Origin: Cristatella mucedo
Taxonomy: Eukaryota > Bryozoa > Phylactolaemata > Cristatellidae
Length of the DNA: 64,000 nt
Direction: 5' to 3'
Assembly: GCA_009760855.2 (NCBI GenBank)
Contig: WPIO01000028.1
Span: 1,798,001 to 1,862,000 of the forward strand
Part shown: piece after piece, positions 1-11,585 of the stretch
How the letters are laid out: each line of letters opens with the position of its first letter
Position numbering within the stretch: position 1 is the stretch's first letter
Made by a program: the position numbers and the translations under genes
The notes under the pieces: model-generated
Seen by the model: only the letters and a program-made list of their open reading frames with translations
Told to the model about the DNA's origin: nothing
Database searches by the model: none

Positions 1-2335
1 TCGAATATCGGCAAGGCAAGCATTCAGTTTCTCAGTTGCCACAGCAGATTCCGAAGGTTTGAATGACAAATACAACTGAGTATCGTCAGCATAGAAGTGA
101 TATCCTATTCCATGGGCCTTAATCACTTTTCCCAGAGGTTGTGTATAAATAAAGAACAGCAAGGGACCGAATACAGACCCTTGAGAGACTCCACAGGTGA
201 CCCTTCTCGTGTGTGTAAACTGACCCCCATACGACACGGATTGAAAACGATCAGACAAATATGACTTAAACCACGCCAGTGCTTCGTCTGCCAGACCGAT
301 CGTTGTTCTCAATCGTTCAAGCAGAACTTCGTGATCAATGGTGTCGAAGGCAGCAGACAGATCTATCAGAGCTAGGCAGACATTCCCGTCGTCGTTGCCA
401 CGAAGAATGTCATTGTTGACACGGAGGAGAGCAATTTCAGTAGAGTGCTGCCTCTTGAACCCAGATTGAAATGTTTCTGACATTCTATTATTTTCAATAT
501 GTTCAACCAGCTGCCTAGCAACAATTTTTTCCAGAATATTTGATAACAATGGAAGAAGGGAAACTAGGCGATAGTTTGCTAGGAACTCTGTGTCTAATTC
601 AGGCTTTTTAAGAATCGGTCTAACGATTGCCGATTTGAAGGACTTGGGGACGACCCCCAAAGAAGCATTAAAAATCTTGGTTATGGCAGGGCTAAGTTGG
701 TCTGCCAGTGAAGGCCACAGAGATGAAGGTATAGGGTCTTCTGGAGACAAGCTCTTTTTGCTTGACCTTATAAAGGTAGCCACATCGCATGCAGAAACCT
801 CAGAAAACCTTTTAAGGAAGGTCACAGGTTGTGATACCATAATTGCTTTAGTCGGGGGGGGGGGGCTTTAAGGAGGCACGAATGTGCACAATTGTTTCAG
901 TAAAGAAGACTGAAAACTTTTCGTCTGAGCCCTTATACCTGGGAAATCAGACCTCTCAGCATTGGCCGGCAAAATGTGTGCTGTCTTATAAATCTGTTTA
1001 GGGTCCAACTAGCAGGAATTCAGCTTTCGGATGAAAGAAGAATCACTGGCTTTTTTAAGCTTCCGGGTGTAAACTCGAAGGAAGTCTTTGAAATTGACTA
1101 GATCTGCATCTGATCCAGATTTCTTGAAACGACGTGCAAGCCTACGCTTAATCCGACGCATCTTTTGAAGCTTTTTTGTAAATTGAAAGGAATCTCTACG
1201 ACTTTGAACACGGATAGAATGAACGGGAGCATCCTTGTCAAGAGCACTCCTGAGTGTCATGTTCACTGCATCAGTGAGGGTATCGAGGCTTCCGGTCGAG
1301 TCTGAATGCAGATCAAGGAGACCTGTACGACTAATTTAAACAGATTTAAAAAAATGTTTCTATGTCAAAGCTTTGTAAGCTACGGCGCTTGACAAGTTCG
1401 ACACTACCCTGTACGTACAAGGGAGCAGGATCAGTAAACGGACCGAACAATGATCTGAGGGGGTCAGTGGGTACACCTCAAGGTCAGTGGGGAGGACATC
1501 CTTAGTGAACGCGAGATCTAGAATATGGCCACCGACGTGGGTGGTGGGATTAACGTGCTGGACCTAACCAAAATTTTCCAGACAGTCAAGAAATGAGCGG
1601 ACCTGGCTGTTGATAGGGTTGTCAACGTGAATATTTAAGTCTCCAGCCATCAGTAATGGCCTGTCACATACCAACATTTTTGCGAGGAACTCTGAAAACT
1701 CTTTTATATACAAGTTTAGACAGCCAGAAGGAGGCCGGTATATCACAACAGTGAGAGGCATTGTCTTTGACGAAGACCTGATTGCAATCAATTCAAGCGA
1801 TGGCCCATGTAAACAACTGAAATCTTATAGCCAAACGACTCGCGAACAATTGCAACCTCGCCACTAACCTTGTCAGAACGCATGGACTGATAGAATGAGG
1901 ACCCGGGTTGAGTGGTCTCAGATATATAGCTACTGGAACAAAGCGTCATCCAAGTTTCAGTAACCAGAAATGCATCCAGCTTCTGCTGGCCCACCTGATC
2001 GTGGATAAGTAACCCCTTAGTTTTTAACGAGCGGACATTCAGTAGGCAGAATTTAAGAGGCTGTCCAACAACTGGGCGACGGCTATGAAGATGCTTGGAT
2101 TTGCGCCGGCGTGTATCCGGCCCGACGGACGCAGGCCCTTCAAATTTTAATTGAACCTTAGTAACGGCCGCCGGTCGACGTTTCACAACATGCTGGGCTA
2201 CGGCAGGTGGGCTACTACCGCAACGAGTACTATTCAGCGCTTTAAACTTTACGGGTAGTAGGTTTGATAGCCGAGTTGTTGAGACATGAAATAATACCCC
2301 TTTAGTCACCATTACACTCGCATTACCCAATAGTT
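1..2335 (-). mobile_element. LINE family B (L2/CR1-like) copy, cut by the window edge
   Basis: Read on the minus strand this is a non-LTR retrotransposon second ORF in broken frames. From high to low coordinates come the endonuclease start (LLNVRS, TETW), YRPP, GDLNIH and a SDH triad near 1,450, then a basic linker (1,009-1,266), then reverse transcriptase. The RT shows catalytic motif A (DLSAAFDTIDH, about 330-365), motif B (QGSVLGP, about 160-190) and YADD (82-93). Motif B reads GVSQG where GVPQG is usual. The C-terminal thumb and 3' end lie outside the window. Frameshifts, stops and an 11-G run near 854 mean it is dead. A second copy of this family lies at 43.8-44.6 kb. Confidence 0.85.
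1564..2330 (-). pseudogene. Endonuclease domain of LINE family B (broken)
   Basis: Two abutting minus-strand open frames, 1,788-2,330 and 1,564-1,791, together hold most of an APE-type endonuclease. The first has a basic N-terminal extension followed by LLNVRSLKTK and VTETWMT. The second has VVIYRPPSG and AGDLNIHVDN. The two overlap by four bases in different frames, so a frameshift splits the domain. Such endonucleases nick target DNA to prime LINE reverse transcription. There is no sign of host use. Confidence 0.75.
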
Positions 2336-3221
2336 AGACAAAATAAGAGAAAATATGACATATTAGACGTTGCAAATATTATATAATTTTTATTGTACAT
2401 TTAATTGTACATTTAGAGGATAGGATAGCCAATCAGCGTACAGCACGCTCTGTATGACCTGGTTCCACCACACCCAATCTTTTGGAAAAAATCTTGCCTA
2501 CACACAAGGAGTAGTCGAGCGGCTCCACCTGCGGTTGGATTTTTGGGGTTTATCGAATACACAGTCCTCCAGTCCATACGCACGGTAATTTTAATTTTAA
2601 TTGTAATCCATGGGCGTATAATTGACTAAGTCAACCGAGCGCTCGCTGTATCATTTTCACAATCTCGATCAACCTTTTAATGAATATATTTAAAAAAGCC
2701 GAGATATAACTAAGCCGCGAAAGTGCGCAAGGTAGCGAGGGATGACTTTATTTCCGAACGGACGCTGGCCCGCACGCCACCGCCCCGCCCCGCCAGGTGT
2801 CTTAATCGCAACTGTCTATGTTTCTGCAGGCCGTGACTGACCCTCATTAAGCTATCACCGCCATTAATCGCATTGGCCAATAGACCGGCAGCAGCACCGT
2901 TATCTCCACTAGGCTATTAGCTTGCCTCACCAAGAATAAAAAGGCCATAAATACCTCTGGGCCATAAACTAGCCGTAGCGGAGTGATAAGGCCATAAACG
3001 CCATTGGCCCATGGACTGCGAATACCGTAAATCAGCCACATCCTTTGCGTGGTTGGCTTCCGGGTGACCCATGTCTTATGTGTCAAACTTGCACGAACTT
3101 CTGACAGGAGGCAAATCGCATGTAAATTCAAGATAAGTTGCTCGGTAGGTACTTCGAGCGTCTAGTGCTAAGCGGTTAGGTGTCCTACATGCATCGAGAC
3201 TATAAATAAATGAATAATAAA
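2336..3221. other. Stretch without recognisable gene or repeat
   Basis: AT-rich at first, then a GC-richer patch at 2,750-2,800. The short open frames carry no recognisable domain. It may include the untranslated 5' part of the neighbouring LINE. Confidence 0.4.
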
Positions 3222-3388
3222 TCCTAGCTGATTAAAAGCCTCCTTTTGTATAGCGAAAGAAGAGTCTTTACGGCTATCACCACCGCTTGCAGTGGCGATA
3301 AAGAATCGCCACCGCAGGAATCGAACCCACGACCTCAGGACCGACGTCACAAAAGCAACTGCCCTACACAGTGCGCCATTTCTTAGGC
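3222..3388 (-). mobile_element. SINE-1, tRNA-derived, copy a
   Basis: Read on the minus strand it has a tRNA-like head with a B box (gggttcgattcc) near 3,315-3,330, followed by a body ending in the family 3' end (tacaaaaggaggc...aatcagct). Other copies lie at 15.99, 29.94, 30.74, 48.96 and 63.15 kb. Box A is degenerate. Confidence 0.75.
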
Positions 3389-3652
3389 AACGACAACTAC
3401 TCTCCAACTGCCGACTATGGCTCATCCTTTTCAGCGGTCCTGAGCTGCTACTTCCATGGTACTCACTACCTCAACTGCTCTCCTGACTCTGCTATGCTTC
3501 CCACTTTCTCTTTGTTGCGTGAGACGAAGTCTGTTGTCTACCGAATGCGTACCGAAAACCGCTTAGGCTGTGAGTGCGCTATACAAAACTCTCCTGCATA
3601 ACACCCACATGGTATTTTTGACTTTGTGGAGTTACAGGCGGAGATACATACA
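3389..3652 (+). repeat. Repeat R-C, copy 1 (about 265 bp, unclassified)
   Basis: Very similar to 20,786-21,050 and, inverted, to 38,236-38,532. It begins near acaactactctccaactg and ends with a tail reading ctttgtggagttac then gagatacat, which in other copies runs into attac repeats. No protein is conserved. It could be a SINE or the 3' end of a LINE. Confidence 0.75.
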
Positions 3653-3954
3653 CATCACGGCCTTTTGATGTAAGCGGTTCGCCCAAGAGGTGCGAGTCTA
3701 GGTTAGCCAGAATTCTAACCGACAAGATTTCACTAAACCGAGCTGTTCTCACTTTGATGCAATGTAAGAACATACCTCAATAAAGATGTAGGATTTTCTT
3801 CAATTCAAGCCTTGTCTAAGTAGCTTAATTAAAACATTCTAAGTATTTGCTGTTCATTTTAAGCCAAATTTAGATAGCTTCAAGTTGTTTTCTGCCTCTG
3901 CTGATAATTATAGGAATAAAAATAATATAATGGATATATCACATTCAGGGAACT

Positions 3955-4840
3955 CAATCTCTTTTTAGGCACTTTACCCTTCTTTCAAAGAAAGCACGGT
4001 AGAATCGTTAGTGGTAGCACGCTCAATAGCTACAAGAACAAGATGGTTAGGGGTGATAAGTACAGGGTCAGCATGCAAGTATGGTTAGTGGCAGCATGCT
4101 CAGTGTCAGCAAGCATAAGCATACAAAGGACGATTCACGTGGACCCACTAAATGCTGCGATAAATAAGCAGGTTTTTAGTTTCTTTTTAAATGCGGGCAA
4201 ATCAGGGGATGTCGAGTTGCAAGTCGGGAGTGAGATTCAGGCTTTGGGAGCATATGAACTAATGGCACGGTCTCCAAAGGACTTGAGGTTTGTACGAGGT
4301 ATGGGTAATCTGTTAGATTCCGAAAAGTGGGTGGTACGATGCTTAGCCTGGTGGGGCAGTAGATCTGATAGGTAGGCTAGAGCCAAAGAATGATGTTACC
4401 GAAAAGTGAGCGACAAAACCTTGAAGTCAATCCGTTGCTTGACAGGTAGCCAGTGCAGGTCGGCGAGAAGTGGAGTAATGTGGCAAATGCGACGCTCACG
4501 ACAGACATGCCTAGCTGCGGAGTTTTGCACCAGCTGCAATCGCCTGATCGCACATGCTGGTAGGCCAGTAAGCAGTGAGTTGCAGAAGTCGAGACGGGAT
4601 GTCACGAATGCATGGACCAACTTGGACGTGGTATCCTTTTCTAAACAAGCCCGAATTTTAGCAATGTCATGTAGCTGAGAGTAGGCAGACTTGACTGTGG
4701 AGCTGATATGGTCACCTAAAAAATGTCACTTTGGAACATAACACCTAGATTTCGTGCAGATTCAACAGGAGATATGCTGGCAAAGCCAATTTTGAGCGTT
4801 AGCCTTTCTTACTTCTGAATCGCACTTGGTTTTCCCATAA
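3955..4840 (-). mobile_element. LINE-A 3' fragment
   Basis: An antisense copy of the LINE-A 3' end. On the minus strand it encodes the C-terminal region ([20 protein letters not shown] at 4,560-4,620) and ends with the LINE-A tail near 3,955. It is 5'-truncated, as is usual for LINEs. Confidence 0.85.
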
Positions 4841-6169
4841 CTAGTAATGTGGGCGTGGCCACGCCTGCAATTCTGTTCAACCCCAGCCGGACTCACACCA
4901 CTCCACCCGGCCAACGGGCGCGCTGAGTACCACCTCATAAGCCTCTGCAGTTCTGGACAGTATCGGCTGACTAAGCTGGATATAATTGCAACGGGTCAGC
5001 TGTGGTCACCTGACCCGCTAGTCCAGTAGCAAAGTACTTCCTGCCTTTGCGTCAGCCCGTAAGCACGCTATCCACTCTCTCTCTCTGTCTGCCTCTCACT
5101 CTCTTCTCTCCGCGCGTTCCGGAGCTGCTTCCACGACGGCTACTGCATTCGTATGTACGCTCGCACGCTTGCGTTGCCTGCGTATAATGCAATACAGCCG
5201 TCGTCATCAGTACCGCAACTCACTTGATGGGGCGACGTTCATTTTCGTCGCGCCGCCACCGCGAGCCCGAGCCCCTACAGTAAGTTGGTTTTATCATAAT
5301 TTAATTTAAGAAAACTTGCTGCCATCCATTTGTGCTATAGGCTGCGGCGACCATCTACATAGTTGGTTTCTGGTCTATAGTAGTGTACGAGTTGGCGTCG
5401 GTATCGTCTGCCTGCGGAGGGACTGCCCATACCGGACGTCAGTCTAATAAAAATCATTAACGTGGGTTTAGGGCGCAGCACGTTCGTAGTAGGCCAGCCT
5501 ACCGCCTGACCAGCCGCGCCAGCCAGCCGCGGAAAACCCGCGTAGAGTCTTCCAGCGGCTGCGACTTGTCCCCAACGGACAACGCGTTACTATCGCGAAT
5601 GCTATTTCTCACCGCGCGATTAACACTATTGCGTGAGCGAGGACGCCAAAATTCGGTCTCGGCATTCATAATCTGGCTGATCTATCAGTAAAAATAATAA
5701 TATTAGTAACAATAATAAAACGTACGTATAGCGCCCGAGCACACCGTCGTTTCACTATCACGCACTACGCGCCTCTAATTGCGAAATTGTACAAATAGAA
5801 TGCTTCCGGCGAGTCGCTAAATTCGGGTATCTCATCGTGAGAATTTTGCCGGCTCGTCGTGGCGATTCCTCCTAGAAGCTAAGCCTGGGCTTACGTTACG
5901 CCGCGGGTCTGCGATTCTAGGAAGCACCGCGAACTCCCTCGGACGTCCGGTGTTCTCTGTAGGAGCGCTACCGGGCGCGAGCGAGCCGGACACGCCCGAC
6001 CCGTGCGTCGAAGTGATCCGCCACCAACCGGGACTACTTCTAGCTCGACAGGTTCTCGCCCGCCCATTGCCATCTGTGGAGCTGTGGTGCTTCTGGGGCT
6101 CCGGCGGCGGCCGCCGCAGTCCTAGTCTCGCGGAGACGCAGTGCGGACGTGAGCGATAGCGAGACTCAA

Positions 6170-6312
6170 ATCTCGAGCCGAGCTGGTTTGTTCCGGCGGT
6201 TAAGGTGCTCGCCCCGACCAAGTTCTGGCCGAGGTCGTCGGCTCAAGCCGTGAGGCATATGTGAAGCGCCTGAATAGAGATTAAGTTCTCTTGGGGTGCT
6301 TTACAAATGAAT
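6170..6312 (+). mobile_element. SINE-2 (tRNA-like head, LINE-A tail), copy 1
   Basis: A degenerate tRNA-like 5' part (ggttaaggtgctcgcc, ctcaagcc) is followed from about 6,258 by tgaagcgcctgaatagag and gttctcttggggtgcttta, the same 3' tail as LINE-A. Related copies: 25.48, 33.38 and 50.6 kb. Confidence 0.65.
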
Positions 6313-7393
6313 CATAAATCTTTATTTCTCTTAACGCGTACATAAATGAGAGCTCGAAAAATCCCGGCAGCTACGTCGGGAAATGTAGCATACATTAGTG
6401 GCCTGACGCTGCGTCAACGGTTCAACTATTGGCCACAGATGAGGAGTACGCTGCGCTCTGTCAATGGCGTAACCATTGGCCGCAGATGAGGCGTACATTA
6501 ATGACCGGGCGCTGCGCCAATTACAAAGCGGGTGCAGCAGACGCACACTGACGAGCCCAGCATCCTCCGACTTACCGACCGAGTGCGGCCACTCGGCCGA
6601 CTTCAGAAGGAAAGCCCTTTGTCCTCTGCGTGAGGCGTGGCCGGACACGTCGGAGCCAATCCTTTGGCGACCAGCCACTGGCGTCATTGCTGCGTCCGGC
6701 TGGCCCGGTCGCCGTGCGCGCCTCCAGCGGAGAGCGTCCTCAAGTTTCGGGTGCTCACTAGTTCGCCTGTCCGCGGGTCCGCGAAGGCTCTACCGAAGCC
6801 CGCCGCCGCCGTAAGTGGCCGACTACCGGCGCTCCGCCATCCCGGCACGAAGGAGCGCTCTCATTTCGTGACGCTCGCGCAGACGCGTCGTCGTCTGCCG
6901 CGGGCCGACGTACGCGCCCCGTTTGGCCGCAGCCGGTAAGCTAGCCGTTCCATCGGTCGCCTCGCCTCACCGCGTCGCGCTGAGTCGCGTCGACTCGCTC
7001 GCCGCTAGTCGCAGACGTCCAGCGGTCGGATCAAACGAAGCTGTCCCCATTTTAGCCCGCCCGAGTTTCGCGCTCGCGAATGGAGCGGCCCGAACCGGCC
7101 GCTCGCGGAGCTGGGCTCGGCCGCACGCTCCGCTCGCGCAGCAGCTCTTGAGATAAGGGGGGGGGGGGCTCTTAGCGTAACAGCTTAAGATAAGACGACG
7201 CCAGAGAAGTCGGCCTCCTTGCGTCATGTTCTTTGCGTCCAAGCAGCTTGCCGCGTGCCCGGCCTCACGCGTCTCAGCGCCGCGCTGGACGGTCGCCGCC
7301 GCCGCGAGCATTCGTGCAAGCGTTCGCCTGTGGGGTCAGCTTGGCCGAGTGTAAGAGCGAGAGCGAGGCGGCAGACGGACGGCTGGTAGGCGC

Positions 7394-7395
<2 letters not shown>

Positions 7396-7438
<43 letters not shown>
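7396..7438. repeat. (GA)n microsatellite
   Basis: Uninterrupted GA dinucleotide repeat of about 43 bp inside the CpG-rich domain. Confidence 0.97.
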
Positions 7439-7439
<1 letters not shown>

Positions 7440-8037
7440 ATAATCGCATAATCGAGCCAACGCATGCTGCCCACTGTAGGCGCCAATCCAACCGAGACCC
7501 ACAAAGCGCTTGACGGCGGACTAGCCAGCTTCGCTCGCCTCGCCGGGCCCACGTTGACCAGACGAGACAGCAGGCCGGCTCGACGGGGCTGCAGCAGACT
7601 AGCTAGGCGCTAGATCGCACCTGCCGCCGCCGCCGCGTAGGCTCGTCGGTGCCTACGGGCAACGGCACGCCTTTTTCTCTCTTTCTCCTTCACGTGTCGC
7701 CTGCCGGTGAACGTGTGGCGGAGGAAGCTAAGCTGCTCAGGTCGAGCAGGCAGAGGCCGCGAAATGAATGCCGGTGTTCGCTCCAGGCGGAGAAGGGTGC
7801 TGTGCTCAAGCCAGCGAAGAGCTTGCCTTCTCATTTGGTGGCAATGTGTGCTCAGCTCTTGTTCAAATGCTGAGCTCGAAATCCTCGAGGCTGCCTGTTC
7901 GGCTGGCCTACCTGCTACCTGCTTTACAGAACAGACCGATAGCCTCAGTCAAGCAATAGAGACTTTTGTCAGCGACTGTGTATAGGCTGCAAGCAAAGTG
8001 TCCAGGCTTCTCGCTCTGTCGTCGAGGCTGTCTGCAC

Positions 8038-8062
8038 GGGGGGGGGGGGGGGGGGGGGGGGG
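8038..8062. repeat. Poly-G tract (25 G)
   Basis: Twenty-five consecutive G on the plus strand. This could form quadruplex structures and is also a likely place for length error in the assembly. Confidence 0.95.
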
Positions 8063-8315
8063 AGGGAGCATAGCCATCGTGCAGGGTGTCGGCTTAGAGA
8101 TGGGCCACTTCCTGGACGCTGGCCAGCTGAGCTGTACTGGCAGCCTCCAGGATACTGCGATGACATATGGGTCACCGTTGGGCTCTCGGATAACTTGACC
8201 TAAATCATTGTCACGGCGACAGCTGCGGTTGTTATCGCGGTTGACGTGGCGATAGTCTTTCATTGTTACTGCTTCCTTACGCTTCAGCATTTGTCCACGG
8301 TTTCCAGAGCTCCAT

Positions 8316-8389
8316 CCAACTATCGCCCGAACGTCCAACTATAGCCCGAACGTTCAACTATAGCCCGAACGTCCAACTATAGCCTAGAC
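8316..8389. repeat. 19-bp minisatellite, about four units
   Basis: The unit ccaactatagcccgaacgt is repeated nearly exactly at 8,316, 8,335, 8,354 and 8,373. The last unit is interrupted by the SPIN-like element that starts at 8,390. Confidence 0.9.
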
Positions 8390-8579
8390 CAGCGGCTCTC
8401 AACCTGTGGGTCGTGACCTTTTTTTGGGGGTCGAACGTTCCTTTCACAGGGGTCGCCTAAGACCATCTGAAAACCGGCATCTCCCGCTTTTCGCGAACAA
8501 TAATTCTATGGTTGGGGTTCGCGGCAGTATGAGGAACTGTATTAAAGGGTCGCGGCATTAGGAAGGTTGAGAGCCACTA
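8390..8579. mobile_element. SPIN-like non-autonomous hAT element, copy 1
   Basis: A 190-bp element with terminal inverted repeats: cagcggctctcaacc at the left end, and ggttgagagccacta as its near complement at the right. It is flanked by an 8-bp target duplication, gcctagac / gcctagcc (7 of 8 match), as hAT transposases make. The interior (gggtcgaacg, ggggtcgcctaagaccatc, gaggaactgtattaaagggt) matches my memory of SPACE INVADERS (SPIN) miniature elements. It has no coding capacity. A second, oppositely oriented copy lies at 47,895. Confidence 0.85.
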
Positions 8580-8587
8580 GCCTAGCC

Positions 8588-9300
8588 ACGGTCGTAGCTC
8601 CGACTACTCATCTGTAGCCCGTCCACTCGGCTGTGCTCTTTTAGCAGCTTTATGTATGGTGTGCTGTGACTCACGAGAGCTGGATCGCTAGCTGAGTGAG
8701 CCCTCAATTTTCAGTGGCTGCCTCCAGGCGTAGTCTCGGTCTCGGTCGCGTTCAGCTGGATCTGTTTTACATGAGGCACCCTATCCCCCTTTCTTGTCGG
8801 TCCAGCCGCTCCCCCGTAGCAGCTACCTGCTCCAGCTACTGCTGCGAGAGCAGCTGGCATGTGGGAAAAGAAAGCTCAGCTGTGGCGCTACTAGCGAAGG
8901 GAAGAGCTGCTGCTTCGCAGCAGCCCTGACTATCATCCTCCACCTTGCTGCTGGACGTCTTATCAAGACAATCTTGACTTTGCGGAGCACTTTTTGAGAT
9001 TTTGGCTGGGCCGTTTGCATGCCCATTTAAAATTGGCTCTCAAGGCTAGCTGCTGGTATATGTAATCTTGATCACTCTGTCCATGTCATCCTTATTCCAT
9101 AGCGTGCTCATCAATTCCTTGCCACCCGGTTTTCTCTGGATCGATTTGACTTTATTTTGGAACGTGTTTGCTAGTCATCGGGCAAGCATCCGGTTGCCTT
9201 GGCACTACTACAATAGACTAGGTGTTCATTCGGCCATCTTCTCATTTATATTCCAATGTGTCAATTGAGTTCTTAGTCCCCATTTCCAAGTATCGTTACA
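8588..9300. other. Stretch without recognisable feature
   Basis: Short overlapping open frames on both strands, none with a recognisable domain or splice context. Confidence 0.4.
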
Positions 9301-9304
9301 TCTA

Positions 9305-9905
9305 TTATGCTTGTCTGTCGTAAGTGGCGAAGTTACCACAGCACACCTCTTATAGTCGACCTGCAGTGGCTCTCAGTCAAGCAGCACAACATGAACTTTA
9401 AGGTTCGGTCACTCACTTTTAGGTCCCTTCATTCTTTGACTCCGGCCTACCTATCAAATCTACTCCTTCACCAGGCTAAGCTGTGTACCATCGCTTTTCT
9501 GAATCTAATCGTCTAGCTACACCTCATATATACCTCAAAACCTTTGGAGACCATGGCTTTGGTTTGTATGCTCCCGAAGCCTGGAACTCACTCGCGACTG
9601 GTATCATGACATCCCCACACTTGGACCACATTTAAGAACGAGCTTAAAACCCACATGTTTATCAAAGCATTTATGGGGTCCATGTGATTCTTCCTTGTTC
9701 GTTCATTCGTGCTGACACTGTGCATACTGCCTCTAACCATATTTGCATGCTGACCCTGTGCATGTCACCTCTAACTATGTTATACTTGTTGTCATTGAAC
9801 ATGCTACCACTAACCATACGACCATGCTTCCTAAGTAGCATAAGTAAAGTGCCTAGAAAGAGACCAGTTCTCTGAGGGTGCTATACACATATATTTTTAT
9901 TATTT
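9305..9905 (+). mobile_element. LINE-A 3' fragment
   Basis: Encodes a degenerate LINE-A C-terminus ([17 protein letters not shown]) from about 9,355, then the 3' region with repeated ctaaccata / ctgaccctgtgcatg motifs and the tail near 9,850-9,890, followed by a T-rich end. Confidence 0.8.
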
Positions 9906-9999
9906 TTAACTGCACGACGTTCTCTGAATCGAATCGTAGTTAATCTCATGGCTCTGTTGTTTCAAGTAAATGCCTAGGTAATAGTGATTATAATAATAA

Positions 10000-10610
10000 G
10001 AAATTTGCGTATCACCTTAAGAGAGCTAAATCTCATCCTGGGCACTTTACGTTGCTGGAAAGGAAGCGTGTCAATTTGTTACTGATAATTTTTTTAACAT
10101 GCAGTGTCAGTACTATAAGCAGCTATCTACGGTCAATATATACTATATGCTATCAGCAGTATGAGAACTCGAAGAAAAATTCACACTGACTGAGCAAATA
10201 CTTTGAGGTATGGTTGGGAGTCTAGCTTCTTTTTAATTGTCATCAGATTAGAAGTTGTCGTGACGTCAGTCGAAGTGAGTTCTAGAGTTCGCGAGCTTAT
10301 TAAAGAAAGCTGGGTTCATCAAGAGCGCTCCGGGCTGGTTAATGCACAGCTAACGACTTAAGGCAGACCAGCAGAATGTACGACTTAAAGCCTGGTTAGG
10401 AAGTATTTCGGATGGGCATGCCGAAGCTAAAGAATGGAGGATCATCTGCTCGATGGGCACTCAGTGCAGGCTGGTAATAAGTGGTGCAATGTAGCAGTTG
10501 CTACGTCAACGACAGAGAAAAGCATGGCTTCAGAGTTTTGCACCAACTGTAAGTGTCTTATCGCAACGACAAGAGAATGTCTGAACAGGCACCAGGTAGA
10601 GCCTGCAGGT
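10000..10610 (-). mobile_element. LINE-A 3' fragment, strongly diverged
   Basis: The antisense LINE-A tail (ctaaatctcatcctgggc, 10,028) and C-terminal region (antisense of HLQLVQNS near 10,535-10,560) are recognisable in order. Many small deletions mark it as an old copy. Confidence 0.65.
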
Positions 10611-10984
10611 AGGACCGACCATCGGCAGCAACCACTGCCTTCTTGTTGGTTTGTTTTAGCTGCTTTCACGGTGTGCAAGAGTGCATCCTGCTCAGCGGCA
10701 TGACTGGGTCAACCGGGTGGGCTGATGCAAGTGAATCAAAGAGGGTCCAGTGGGTCCTGCACCTTTGGACTAACCAAATCGGGCATTTGGCCGATCTGCC
10801 AAAGGACATGTGACTTCTGCCTTCCTTTGATTGGTTGCTTCTAGGTCTGGCTTCTCCTAGGCCTAATCATGGCAATGCTCATGGCTGCCTATTGTATTGA
10901 TGCAGTATTATTTTGCAACTATTCGTAAAAACTGCTTGTAATTTCGATCGTCTTGGTAGCCTCTGGTGATAATAAGTGCAAAAC

Positions 10985-11215
10985 TGCGACTCACTCACTC
11001 AGGCACATTTACTCTAACCACATTTGCATACTGACCCTGTGCATGTCACCCCTAACCATGTCATTCATTTTGTTTATTTATCAAGCACGATATTACTCAC
11101 CATTCAATTGCATTTCCCTTTGCAGCAAATGTAAAGCGCCTAGAGAGAGATTGAGTTCTCTGAGGGCGCGTTATCAATTGCATTATTATTATTGTTATTA
11201 TTATTATTACTCTGA
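10985..11215 (+). mobile_element. LINE-A 3' tail
   Basis: The untranslated 3' end of LINE-A (ctgaccctgtgcatgtcacc, then aaagcgcctagagagagatt) ends in an ATT-rich microsatellite at 11,180-11,212. Confidence 0.85.
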
Positions 11216-11585
11216 AAGTAGGTTGTTAAAAGCCACTGCTCGAGTGTCTCCATCGGTGAGTGCTGAATAGGTCAGGTCACCACCTCTGTATACCTTTATG
11301 TAAATCAATGGAATTCTAGTTGACCCTTGCTTTACTCTAAGTAGAACCGCCATGAACCTAGAGTATTACCTATGAGTTGCTATTGTCGTGCGCTCGAAAT
11401 TCAACTTCAAGCCATTTGCGGTACCCTCGAAGCAGTCTTTTGAATCAATTGTCTTGGTCTCACCCGAAAACAAGCTACCGATAGTGGCAGTAGTCTATCG
11501 CCCACCAGGTACCAAATCCTCCTTTATCTGAGATTTCTCCGATCTCATTTCGATTCTGTGTGCAAGAAATCGATCCTTCCTCGTA

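Larger units (their letters stand above)
4850..8080. promoter_or_regulatory. CpG-rich domain, probable promoter / first-exon region
   Basis: Compared with the AT-rich surroundings this 3 kb is GC-rich and full of unmutated CG dinucleotides, most strongly at 5,830-7,650. Two good plus-strand splice donors are visible: GCCGCC|GTAAGTGG with GT at 6,811 and GCAGCCG|GTAAGC with GT at 6,936. A long GA repeat and runs of 13 G (7,156-7,168) and 25 G (8,038-8,062) sit inside. The many overlapping open frames on both strands are what GC-rich DNA gives by chance and show no known domain. It could be the 5' end of the Rab11-FIP gene 11 kb downstream, but no exon links them visibly. Confidence 0.45.

Noticed and set aside
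4396-4678. Plus-strand frame opposite LINE-A (similar ones at 13,480 and 42,030)
   Set aside because: A shadow of the LINE-A coding strand. Its conservation across copies reflects the repeat, not a separate gene.
5832-7985. Many overlapping open frames of 60-129 codons on both strands
   Set aside because: Expected in GC-rich DNA. Frames on opposite strands compete and none has a domain.
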